From positions 1 to 7,626 of the forward strand of contig JAFUPO010000130.1 of assembly GCA_017481185.1 (NCBI GenBank): a stretch of DNA of 7,626 nt, in the 5' to 3' direction. Every line of letters starts with the position of its first letter. The stretch's first letter is position 1. A program made the position numbers and the translations under genes. This document shows, in pieces, positions 1 to 6,071 of the stretch. This DNA is from Clostridia bacterium (GTDB lineage: Bacteria > Bacillota_A > Clostridia > Christensenellales > Aristaeellaceae). The notes beneath the pieces are model-generated. The model was not told the origin of the DNA. It made no database searches and was given only the letters and a program-made list of their open reading frames with translations.

Positions 1-99
1 CACATACCAGGATCGGCGCTTGGCGTTCTCAAACTTGAACAGGGGCAGCGCCAGGCCTCCAATGAGCGGAAGCAGGAGGGACAGGGCGATCAATGCCAT
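1..99 (-). CDS. Start of a further antiporter-like membrane subunit (partial, cut by left edge)
   Basis: Only the first 33 codons are visible; the gene continues left of position 1. The start ATG (complement of 97-99) is preceded by GGAGGA (106-111) at a 6-base spacing, and the gene begins 13 bases after the stop of the upstream MrpD-like gene, so it belongs to the same operon. The visible peptide starts MALIALSLLLPLIGGLALPL, a hydrophobic first membrane helix, followed by a basic patch (FKFENAKRR) and the start of another hydrophobic stretch. This pattern resembles the N-termini of NuoL/M/N- and MrpD-type ion-translocating subunits, so a third antiporter-like subunit is my best guess. An NuoH-like or other membrane subunit cannot be excluded from so short a piece. 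Confidence 0.7.
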   Translation of the reverse strand, partial: MALIALSLLLPLIGGLALPLFKFENAKRRSWYV

Positions 100-112
100 G
101 CGAAATCCTCCT

Positions 113-1591
113 TTACATTACCAGCCCAGCAATGGCCGCAGCCAGGTTAGTCAGGGCCGTGGGGAACATACCCAGCCCCAGGCACAGGGCGGCCAGGAGC
201 ATCATGGGCGCCAGCATTACCCAGGTGGGCTCCGCCTTCACCAGGGATTCCTGCGCCACCTGAGCGCCGGGGAAGAAGCCGCGAATCACGATGGAGAACA
301 GGTAACCGGCGGTGAGCACAGCGGAGATCAGCAGCACCACAGGGCCCACCCAGTTCCAGCTAAAGGCGGTATTCAGGCCGCCCTGGGCCAGATACCACTT
401 GCTGATGAAGCCGCAGGTGGGGGGGATGCCGATCAGGCCCATGGAAACGATGGTGTAGCACCACATGGCCACGGGCATCTGCTTGCCGATGCCCACCAGG
501 TCAGCCACCTTGGTTTTGCCGGTCTTGTAGATCACCGCGCCTGCGGTCATAAACAGGGTGTTTTTGATCACAGAGTGGGCCACGATGTGCAGCAGCGCGC
601 CCATCACGCCCCACTGGGTCATGGTGAACAGGCCAAAGAGAATGTAGGATACCTGGCTCACAGTGGAGTATGTCAGGCGCTTTTTGAACACGCCCTCCTT
701 AAAGGCCAGCATGGAGCCCAGGAATACCGTGATCAGGCTCATAACCAGCAGCGCCGTCTGCACCCAGGTGGCCCGGAGGAAATCAGCGCCCACCAGATAG
801 TAGATCACACGGATGATGCCCAGCACGCCAGCCTTGGTGATAACGCCGGACAGAACGGCGGAGGCGGGAGCGGGAGCTACCGGGTGAGCGGTGGGCAGCC
901 AGCCGTGAAGGGGGAACATACCGGCCTTCACCGAGAAGCCGACGATCATCATGAAGGAGGTAACCAGCAGCAGGGTCTCATGGCCAGCTGCCTTGGTCAT
1001 ATCCAAAGCGCCGCCAGCAGTGAAGTTGAGGGTGGTGGTGTAGTTGTTGAGGATGAACACGCCAGCCAGGGCGCAGGAGGCGCCGATGACCGAGTAGATC
1101 AGATACTTGATGCCGGCAGCCACGGCTTCCTTCTCCATGGTGTGGGTCACCAGGGGCAGAGAAAGGAGGGTCATGGCCTCATAGAACATATACAGGGTCA
1201 CGATGCTGCCGCACAGGCTCAAGCCCATCAGGGCGGCCAGGGTCAGCAGATAGAAGGCGTAGAAGCGCTTCTCGTTCTTCTCGTGGTGCATATACTCAAA
1301 GCTGTAAAAGCCCACAGCCGCAAACACCACGCTGATGAAGCCAGCAAACAGGCGGCCCAAATTATCCAGCTTGAAGAGCACCGGCAGGGTGGGGGTCAGA
1401 TTAAAGAGCACCAGGCTCTTTTCGCCAGGCGTCAATACCGCCAGGGCCACTGCCGCCACGTTCAAAATCAGGGTCGCGCCCACCACCTGGCGGCGGATGC
1501 GATTGTCGTCAAAGGCCTTCACCAGCGCTACGGCCAGCCCGCCCACCACGGGGATCAAGAGCGGAAGAATCAACAGCCAATCGTTCGTCAT
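113..1591 (-). CDS. Second MrpD/NuoM-NuoN-like ion-translocating membrane subunit
   Basis: This 492-residue, strongly hydrophobic protein belongs to the proton-conducting transporter family shared by MrpA/MrpD and complex I subunits NuoL/M/N. These form a channel of about 14 membrane helices that moves H+ or Na+. The family's ionisable residues are present: Glu138 in the FYEAMTLLSLPLVTH stretch, Lys222 in VKAGMFPLHGWLPTAHP, Lys253 in VITKAGVLG, Lys343 in HSVIKNTLF and Lys398 in GFISKWY. The usual LPDAH motif reads LPTAH here (Thr234 replaces Asp). The start ATG has AAGGAGA at 1601-1607, 9 bases upstream, and lies 25 bases after mrpD. It is a diverged paralogue of the upstream mrpD. A tandem pair of such subunits is typical of Mbs/Mbx-type complexes rather than stand-alone Mrp antiporters. 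The family call is secure; the transported ion and partner complex are inferred. Confidence 0.93.
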   Translation of the reverse strand: MTNDWLLILPLLIPVVGGLAVALVKAFDDNRIRRQVVGATLILNVAAVALAVLTPGEKSLVLFNLTPTLPVLFKLDNLGRLFAGFISVVFAAVGFYSFEYMHHEKNEKRFYAFYLLTLAALMGLSLCGSIVTLYMFYEAMTLLSLPLVTHTMEKEAVAAGIKYLIYSVIGASCALAGVFILNNYTTTLNFTAGGALDMTKAAGHETLLLVTSFMMIVGFSVKAGMFPLHGWLPTAHPVAPAPASAVLSGVITKAGVLGIIRVIYYLVGADFLRATWVQTALLVMSLITVFLGSMLAFKEGVFKKRLTYSTVSQVSYILFGLFTMTQWGVMGALLHIVAHSVIKNTLFMTAGAVIYKTGKTKVADLVGIGKQMPVAMWCYTIVSMGLIGIPPTCGFISKWYLAQGGLNTAFSWNWVGPVVLLISAVLTAGYLFSIVIRGFFPGAQVAQESLVKAEPTWVMLAPMMLLAALCLGLGMFPTALTNLAAAIAGLVM

Positions 1592-1616
1592 GGAAATCTC
1601 TCTCCTTTTTCGTCAG

Positions 1617-3113
1617 TTAACCGAAGGTCTTCAGGCCGTCCATAATCATCTGGATCACCGGCTGAGCGCAAACGCCCAAGGCTACGTTGATCCCGATCAT
1701 GGCTGCGCAGGACAGGTTGAACATCATGCCGGGCTTAAAGCGGGGCTGATGGGCAATTTCCTCAGCAGGCACCCGGTAAAGGGTCAGGATGGTCTTGCCG
1801 AAGTAAACAGCGTTCAGGGCTGTGGACACAGCCAGCACCGCCAGGGTGATAAGCATCCGGGCTGAGGAGGCCGCCATGGCCCCCTGGGCAAAGAGCACCT
1901 TGGCCATAAAGCCGCCCAGGAAGGGCACGCCGATCATCCCCAGGGCGCCTGCTGTAAAGGCTGCGCCGCCCATGGGGCAGCGGTAGCCTGCGCCGCGAAT
2001 ATCGCGAAACTCCTTATGATGGCCAGAGGCATCCCGCAGGCCGCCAGTGGCAATAAACAGCATGGACTTGAGGAACGCATGAGAGAACATATGGAACAGC
2101 GCAGCCACCATGCCCGCCTCCACATTCAGACCCATGCCCATATAGATGTAGCCGATCTGCGCCACGGAGGAGAAGGCCACCATGCGGCGGATGTCCCTTT
2201 GCCGAATGGCTGAAATGGAACCCATGACCATGCCCACCAGGGCGAAAACGAAGAGTACATCGTCCACCCGGCTGGCCAGGATCACATCGATACCGAAAAC
2301 CCGGTAGAAGAACTTGATCACCAAGAAAATGTAGCCCTTGCTGACCAGGCTGGACAGCAGCGCCGCAGAGGTGGGCGTGGAGGAGGTATAGGCGTCCGGC
2401 ACCCAGGTATGAAAGGGGAACAGGGCGCTCTTGATGGCTAGGCCGATGGTGATCAGCGCGATAACTATCGTCAGGGGCTGCTGATACTGGCCGCTTTGGG
2501 CCAATACGGCAATCTCCTCTCTGATATTCTGCATGAGCAGATGGCCGGTGAGATCATACAAAAGGGTCAGGCCCAGCAGGAACAGGCCCGAGCCGATCAG
2601 ATTCAGGATCATGTAGCGGGTAGCCGCCACCAGGGAGTTGCCCTTCACCCGGGAGGCGATGAGGGCGCAGGCGGCAATGGTCATGATTTCCAGAAAAACG
2701 TAGGCGGTGAACACGTCGTTGGTGAACACCTGGGCCATCAGCGCCGCGGTGAGCAGCTCGGTCATTACGTAGTACAGGTTCTGCTTGTGCAGATCAATAT
2801 CGTCCTTGACCTTTTTCATGCCCCCGGCCACGCTCAAAAACATCACCAGGTTGAAGCACAGGGCGGTAACTGCCTCCAGCATCCCCGCCCGGATCTCATT
2901 GCCCCAGGGGGCGGGAAAGTGGCCCATCATATAGTTGTAGCTCTGGCCGTAGCCCTGCATCAAAATGCAGAAGAGCGCTGCCATCAGGGTGGTCAGGCCG
3001 ATCACGGTCAGGGCTGCCCGGCGAGCCCACTTGCCCTTGAGCACTGAGGTGAAGGAGGCGCTGGCCAAGGGCAAAAGGATCATGGCGAAGGGAAGGTTTT
3101 GCCAAAGGGCCAT
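1617..3113 (-). CDS. mrpD: MrpD-type Na+/H+ antiporter subunit D (MbhH-like)
   Basis: This 498-residue integral membrane protein is a main ion-translocating subunit of the Mrp/Mbh antiporter module. Expected residues are visible: Glu142 in FLEIMTIAACAL (fifth-helix glutamate), Lys228 in AIKSALFPFHTWVPDAYTSS, Lys259 in SLVSKGYIFL, His341, His345 and Lys349 in FHMFSHAFLKSML, and Lys405 in GFMAKVLF. The stretch MVAFSSVAQIGYIYMG (311-326) is a further signature of the NuoN/MrpD group. Length matches the family (about 490-500). The ATG directly follows the TAA of mrpC (TAAATG), and AGGAGGA (complement of 3121-3127) sits 7 bases upstream, so translation is probably coupled. Unlike the next gene in the operon, it keeps the WVPDAY aspartate (Asp240). 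It works with MrpC, MrpG and the fused MbhE-MbhF subunit in the membrane. Confidence 0.95.
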   Translation of the reverse strand: MALWQNLPFAMILLPLASASFTSVLKGKWARRAALTVIGLTTLMAALFCILMQGYGQSYNYMMGHFPAPWGNEIRAGMLEAVTALCFNLVMFLSVAGGMKKVKDDIDLHKQNLYYVMTELLTAALMAQVFTNDVFTAYVFLEIMTIAACALIASRVKGNSLVAATRYMILNLIGSGLFLLGLTLLYDLTGHLLMQNIREEIAVLAQSGQYQQPLTIVIALITIGLAIKSALFPFHTWVPDAYTSSTPTSAALLSSLVSKGYIFLVIKFFYRVFGIDVILASRVDDVLFVFALVGMVMGSISAIRQRDIRRMVAFSSVAQIGYIYMGMGLNVEAGMVAALFHMFSHAFLKSMLFIATGGLRDASGHHKEFRDIRGAGYRCPMGGAAFTAGALGMIGVPFLGGFMAKVLFAQGAMAASSARMLITLAVLAVSTALNAVYFGKTILTLYRVPAEEIAHQPRFKPGMMFNLSCAAMIGINVALGVCAQPVIQMIMDGLKTFG

Positions 3114-3488
3114 TTACGTATCCTCCTTCCGGGCCAGCATGGTAATCTCGTCAATATCCAGGGTGTGATACTGCCGGTAGAGGCGCACGGTGAGGGCCAG
3201 CATCAGGGCCGTGACGCTGACGGATACCACGATGCCCGTGAGCACCAGCCCGGCAGGCACGGGGTTGATGTAGGCTTCCATGGCCTGAACCCCATCCGCC
3301 ACGATGGGCGCCTTGCGGCCCTCAATATAGCCCTTGGCCGCCAGAAACAGGTAGATGGCCGCATCCATCATGGAAAAGCCGATGATCTTTTTGATCATAT
3401 TCCGGTGCAGCAGCAGGGTGGTGAAGCCGATGCCGAACAGGATCATGGCAAACGCTTCTTCATAATTGGTCATTAAGTTCTCAAGCAT
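3114..3488 (-). CDS. mrpC: MrpC-type (NuoK-like) antiporter subunit C
   Basis: This 124-residue small membrane protein is homologous to NuoK of complex I. It has three hydrophobic segments: about residues 11-26 (AFAMILFGIGFTTLLL), 34-51 (KIIGFSMMDAAIYLFLAA) and 80-101 (GLVLTGIVVSVSVTALMLALTV). The stretch NPVPAGLVLTGIVVSVSVTA matches the conserved 'P-x-P-x-ALVLTxIVIxxA' region of MrpC/NuoK proteins. The loop between helices 2 and 3 is longer than in short NuoK proteins. The start at 3488 is 3 bases after the upstream stop, with GGGGG at 3500-3504 about 11 bases away, a slightly long spacing. An internal Met6 is possible but has a poorer upstream site. The stop abuts the mrpD start. In the complex it packs against MrpD and contributes to the ion pathway. 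Confidence 0.93.
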   Translation of the reverse strand: MLENLMTNYEEAFAMILFGIGFTTLLLHRNMIKKIIGFSMMDAAIYLFLAAKGYIEGRKAPIVADGVQAMEAYINPVPAGLVLTGIVVSVSVTALMLALTVRLYRQYHTLDIDEITMLARKEDT

Positions 3489-3491
3489 GGC

Positions 3492-4511
3492 TTACATATC
3501 CCCCTTTCTGAACAGGGTATAGAAGGCGTACATGGTGCAGCAAACCACCAGGCCCACGGCGATGTTCAAATACAGGATCAGACCTGCGGAGAAGATGTCG
3601 CCAGGGTTTCCCAGGCCGATGCCGCTGTCTAGATGATTAGCGCCGCAGAAGAAGGAGTAGGCCTTCGACAGGGCGTAGAACGCCAGTGCAGCGAAGGAAC
3701 ACCATTTAAAGGTGCTGAAGGTGAAGAACCGCTCCGCCTTTTGAAAGCCGAAGGCGTTTAGGTACAGGATCAGCGCCGCACCCATGATCGCCCCGCCGGA
3801 GAAGCCGCCGCCGGGGGAGATGTGGCCGTTCAATACCACATAGATGCCAAAAACCAGCACCACCGGCACCAGCAGCCCGGCGATCTTTTGAAGAATCAGA
3901 TCGTTCTTAGGCTCATACTTGCGGTCGTTAGCCTCCGCCTCCTGGCGAGCCCGGCGGCTCAATTCATCATCATCGTTGTTGAGCTTGAGCAGGATCATCA
4001 CCGCGCAGGCGGCGATGAACAGCACATGGCTCTCGCCCAGGGTATCGAAGGCGCGGTAGTCCAGAATCATGCCAGCCACGATGTTCACCGCGCCCGTCTC
4101 CTGCATACCGCTTTCAATATAGCGCTGGGAGACCTCGTTGTTGATGGGGTTCTCCCCGGAACCAAAGGCGGGCAGGTTGGCTACCGTGGTCAAAAGAACT
4201 GCGATGATGCCCAGGCAAATGGCCACCGCCGCAATGCGGTAGAACCAGCGCACCCATTTCAGGCCCCGGGTGCGGCCCCAGGCGTGCATTTTGTTATACA
4301 CGTCCTTCTCATAATCCGCCATGGCCTGGCGATGGATTTCCTTCTCCTGCTCCCGCTGGGCAACCTCCTCGGCGGATATGTGCTGGTGAGGATGGGAGCT
4401 TTCCTCCAGCTCCGCCACCATGTCCTTCTCCAGCCGATCAGAGCCTGCGCCCAGCCAGCGCATCAGCCGGGGAAACCAGGAGGCTTCGTAATCATTCCTC
4501 TGTTTCGCCAT
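3492..4511 (-). CDS. MbhE-MbhF fusion: MrpA C-terminal domain joined to MrpB (MnhB), with charged N-terminal extension
   Basis: This 339-residue protein joins two subunits usually separate in Mbh or split between MrpA and MrpB. Residues 1-87 are highly polar (repeated Glu, Gln, Lys, His) and predicted cytoplasmic. A helix follows at about 90-112. Residues 128-177 match MbhE/the MrpA tail: NIVAGMILDYRAFDTLGE with Glu160, then another helix. A polar linker (178-204, NNDDDELSRRARQEAE...) leads into an MnhB/MrpB domain (206-335) with the hallmark NGHISPGGGFSGG at 228-240 and about four helices. MrpB itself is about 140 residues, so the excess is the front half. The ATG overlaps the preceding gene by 20 bases and has AAGGGAG 9 bases upstream (4521-4527). 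The domain calls are firm; the function of the N-terminal extension is unknown. It is a structural and ion-path subunit of the membrane complex. Confidence 0.9.
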   Translation of the reverse strand: MAKQRNDYEASWFPRLMRWLGAGSDRLEKDMVAELEESSHPHQHISAEEVAQREQEKEIHRQAMADYEKDVYNKMHAWGRTRGLKWVRWFYRIAAVAICLGIIAVLLTTVANLPAFGSGENPINNEVSQRYIESGMQETGAVNIVAGMILDYRAFDTLGESHVLFIAACAVMILLKLNNDDDELSRRARQEAEANDRKYEPKNDLILQKIAGLLVPVVLVFGIYVVLNGHISPGGGFSGGAIMGAALILYLNAFGFQKAERFFTFSTFKWCSFAALAFYALSKAYSFFCGANHLDSGIGLGNPGDIFSAGLILYLNIAVGLVVCCTMYAFYTLFRKGDM

Positions 4512-4758
4512 TTTTCTGATCTCCCTTCATGGCATGGATTTTCTTCAGCGTCACAAACAAAAGCAGGCTGGTAACGCCCGCGCCTACCGCAGCCTCGGTA
4601 ATGGCCAGATCCGGCGACTCCAGCAGCATCCAGACCACGCTCATGGCCAGAGACTGGCACATAAAGATGATCAGGCTGGTGAGCAGGTTCTTGGTCAGGC
4701 TAACGGATACTGCGCACACAATGATAAACGTCAGCAGCGCAATATTCAAAAAGTCCAT
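4492..4758 (-). CDS. MbhD-like small membrane subunit (DUF4040, MrpA C-terminal fragment)
   Basis: This 88-residue protein has about three hydrophobic stretches: 5-22, 24-46 and 56-70. It matches the region that in MrpA lies just after the ND5-like part, and that stands alone as MbhD in membrane-bound hydrogenases. The key motif is ESPDLAITEAAVGAG (47-61), with Pro49, Asp50 and Glu55 corresponding to the family's 'APDVAxTEAAVGAG'. In Mbh/Mrp structures this subunit bridges the MrpD-type and MrpB/C-type parts. The polar C-terminus (GDQKNGETEE) overlaps the next gene by 20 bases. The ATG follows the mrpG stop by one base and is preceded by AAGGAGGT (4767-4774). No ND5-like gene is fused or adjacent to it, which separates this operon from classical mrpA. 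Confidence 0.88.
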   Translation of the reverse strand: MDFLNIALLTFIIVCAVSVSLTKNLLTSLIIFMCQSLAMSVVWMLLESPDLAITEAAVGAGVTSLLLFVTLKKIHAMKGDQKNGETEE

Positions 4759-4759
4759 C

Positions 4760-5107
4760 TTACTCGACCTCCTTGTGCGGGTCGTTCTCAGTGACCAGGG
4801 TCATCTTCTCCTCCAGATCAGGGTTGGTCGCTACCTCCAGCCGCCCGATCAGGTGGCTGGATACGGGGCTGGATATCCACAGCATGGCGATAAGCAGGAG
4901 CAGCTTCAACGAGGTGAAGTTGAAGCCCGACGCCACGATCAGCCCCAGAATGACAAACAGCAGGCCCAGGGTATCCCCCATGGCGGCTGCGTGCATCCGG
5001 TTAAGCACATACTTGAAGCGGTATACGCCAATGATGGCAGATACCAAAATGAACAGGCCAAAGAGGATCAGGCTAGCTGAAAGAATGAAGCGAATCCATT
5101 CAAGCAT
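4760..5107 (-). CDS. mrpG: MrpG-type (MnhG/PhaG) antiporter subunit G
   Basis: This 115-residue protein is the small subunit G of the multisubunit cation/proton antiporter. It has three hydrophobic helices (about 5-27, 45-62 and 66-82) and the family signature at 29-53, including YRFKYVLNRMHAAAMGDTLG. This corresponds to the 'R-F-x-D-x-x-x-R-x-H-A' region of MnhG/MbhC, here with Lys in place of the usual Asp (RFKYVLNRMHA). The C-terminal 30 residues are polar and acidic (NPDLEEKMTLVTENDPHKEVE region), probably a cytoplasmic tail. The start overlaps mrpF by 8 bases and has AAGGAGG (5117-5123) 9 bases upstream. Length is close to that of other MrpG proteins (about 100-125). Confidence 0.93.
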   Translation of the reverse strand: MLEWIRFILSASLILFGLFILVSAIIGVYRFKYVLNRMHAAAMGDTLGLLFVILGLIVASGFNFTSLKLLLLIAMLWISSPVSSHLIGRLEVATNPDLEEKMTLVTENDPHKEVE

Positions 5108-5411
5108 CGGTCTTTTCCTCCTTCTTCAAATGGCGCTCGCGGTAAACGCCCATATACACCTTGGTCAACAGCACCACCGCCAGGAAGGACAGCATGGTGT
5201 AGATCAGCGCCACATCCGCCAGGTAGCCTTCATTCATCATCAGCGCCAGCACGGAGATGATGCAGATGGTCAGGGTGCCCACCATGTTCACCGCCACAAT
5301 GCGATCCGCAATGCGGGGGCCTATGATGGCCCGAGCCAGGCAGAAGAACAGCCCGATACCCAATACCGCCAGCGCAATCTGATACAAAAGCTGATATGCC
5401 TGATCGATCAT
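5100..5411 (-). CDS. mrpF: MrpF-type (MnhF/PhaF) antiporter subunit F
   Basis: This 103-residue membrane protein has three helices (about 8-28, 40-58 and 65-86). Its central loop, IIGPRIADRIVAVNMVGT (29-46), is the MrpF/MbhB signature with Pro32, Asp36, Arg37 and Asn42. In homologous complexes MrpF packs with MrpE and MrpG at the end of the complex and has been linked to Na+ or cholate handling; that is family knowledge, not visible here. The ATG overlaps the mrpE stop in an ATGA junction (5408-5411), indicating translational coupling. The end overlaps mrpG by 8 bases. The C-terminal tail is very basic and acidic (YRERHLKKEEKTDA) and probably cytoplasmic. Confidence 0.93.
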   Translation of the reverse strand: MIDQAYQLLYQIALAVLGIGLFFCLARAIIGPRIADRIVAVNMVGTLTICIISVLALMMNEGYLADVALIYTMLSFLAVVLLTKVYMGVYRERHLKKEEKTDA

Positions 5412-5875
5412 GCCTTATCACCTTCCATTTCCAGAATCTTGCGTTCAAACGCAGAGCCCTCCAGGCCTTCTGCCAGGGAGCTATCCAGGCAATGAACCAA
5501 GAACGCATCATCCTTCACGTTAACGGTAATGGTGCCGGGGGTCAGGGTGATGGCATTAGCCAGGGCCACCTTGCCCGCATCGGTCTTTACCTTGGTGCGG
5601 AAGGAGCGCAATTGGGGCTCCACCTCCATGCGGGGGGAGTAGATGAAATGCAGCACCTGCATATTGGCCTTCACGATCTCCCAAACCACAAAGGCTGCAT
5701 AGCCCACAACCTTGGGCAGCTTGCGGATGACCCGCCACTCCGCCCTGGGGCTCAGGCCGATGAACTTGCAGGTGAACGCATATACCAAACCGGCCACAGC
5801 CAGGCCGGTCAGGGCGATCTCAGTGGTCCAGTTGCCATTGAAAACGACCCATAAACCAAAGAGTAAAATGTACAT
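5408..5875 (-). CDS. mrpE: MrpE-type (MnhE) antiporter subunit E, first gene of the operon
   Basis: This 155-residue protein has two N-terminal helices (about 2-12 and 17-35), a further hydrophobic segment around 56-70, and a soluble C-terminal domain. The diagnostic MnhE stretch LANAITLTPGTITVNV lies at 105-120, followed by DDAFLVHCLD (122-131), as in MrpE/MbhA proteins. The length matches the family (about 155-165). The ATG has GGGAGG (5883-5888) 7 bases upstream and lies about 30 bases downstream of a strong promoter, so it is the first cistron. MrpE is thought to help assemble and stabilise the antiporter complex. Leading the operon with mrpE-F-G rather than mrpA is the gene order of Mbh/Mbs-type clusters. 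Confidence 0.94.
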   Translation of the reverse strand: MYILLFGLWVVFNGNWTTEIALTGLAVAGLVYAFTCKFIGLSPRAEWRVIRKLPKVVGYAAFVVWEIVKANMQVLHFIYSPRMEVEPQLRSFRTKVKTDAGKVALANAITLTPGTITVNVKDDAFLVHCLDSSLAEGLEGSAFERKILEMEGDKA

Positions 5876-5905
5876 GGATTGGCCTCCCTTTCAATTAACC
5901 GACTC

Positions 5906-5934
5906 ATTGTACGCCCCCTTTGAACCTTTGTCAA
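5906..5934 (-). promoter_or_regulatory. Sigma-A-type promoter for the Mrp operon
   Basis: On the minus strand a perfect -35 box TTGACA (complement of 5929-5934) is followed by a 17-base spacer and a -10 box TACAAT (complement of 5906-5911), one mismatch from TATAAT. Transcription would start near 5899, leaving a leader of about 25 bases that carries the GGGAGG site of mrpE. The boxes are read directly; activity is inferred. This near-consensus promoter suggests strong basal expression of the membrane complex. Confidence 0.75.
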
Positions 5935-5946
5935 CACAATTGCATC

Positions 5947-5956
5947 TTATTAATAA
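5947..5956. repeat. Perfect 10-base palindrome, possible operator
   Basis: TTATTAATAA is a perfect palindrome in the AT-rich core between the two divergent promoters, 12 bases upstream of the Mrp -35 box. It could bind a dimeric regulator that acts on one or both promoters. AT-only palindromes of this length also arise by chance in such AT-rich DNA, and it does not match a regulator site I recognise, including the Rex consensus. Confidence 0.25.
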
Positions 5957-5987
5957 CGTTTTATATGGATATTTTTCGATCTTTGCC

Positions 5988-5999
5988 GAACCTTGGTTC
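5988..5999. repeat. Inverted repeat GAACC-TT-GGTTC, possible operator
   Basis: Two 5-base arms separated by TT sit immediately upstream (5 bases) of the nfnA -35 box. One arm plus centre, GAACCTT, recurs at 5922-5928 inside the spacer of the opposing Mrp promoter. A shared half-site at both promoters would fit one regulator controlling both transcripts. The repeat is seen directly; any regulatory role is speculative. Confidence 0.3.
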
Positions 6000-6004
6000 A
6001 TACG

Positions 6005-6033
6005 TTGCAATTTAGATGATTATCAGTTAAAAT
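6005..6033 (+). promoter_or_regulatory. Sigma-A-type promoter for nfnAB
   Basis: A -35 box TTGCAA (6005-6010) and a -10 box TAAAAT (6028-6033) are separated by exactly 17 bases, in an AT-rich stretch. The start of transcription would be near 6040, giving a leader of about 32 bases with the nfnA ribosome binding site. The -10 box differs from TATAAT at one position and the -35 box from TTGACA at two. A TATAGA just downstream (6035-6040) is a weaker alternative -10. Confidence 0.65.
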
Positions 6034-6055
6034 ATATAGAATCACCTTTTGAGAA

Positions 6056-6064
6056 AGGGAGGGG
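6056..6064 (+). promoter_or_regulatory. Ribosome binding site that fixes the GTG start of nfnA
   Basis: AGGGAGGGG ends 7 bases before the GTG at 6072. An in-frame ORF extends upstream past 5712 with ATG codons, but those lie inside mrpE on the other strand and upstream of the predicted transcription start. The Shine-Dalgarno sequence and the protein family start (M-Y-x-I-L) therefore both pick GTG 6072. Confidence 0.85.
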
Positions 6065-6071
6065 TCACGGC

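Noticed and set aside
20..1645. A 541-codon open frame on the plus strand across the second MrpD-like gene
   Set aside because: Its translation is rich in His, Gln and Gly without any recognisable domain, and it is exactly antisense to a clear membrane protein gene. High GC at third positions keeps the opposite strand free of stops.
5930..5960. Rex-type redox repressor site near TTGTCAACACAATTG
   Set aside because: Only half of the TTGTTAA...TTAACAA pattern is matched, and the symmetry is poor. Rex control would make biological sense, but the sequence does not support it.
5712..6071. N-terminal extension of nfnA to an upstream ATG
   Set aside because: The extension overlaps mrpE in antisense, crosses the divergent promoters, and has no family similarity. 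The GTG at 6072 has a strong ribosome binding site and the family N-terminus.
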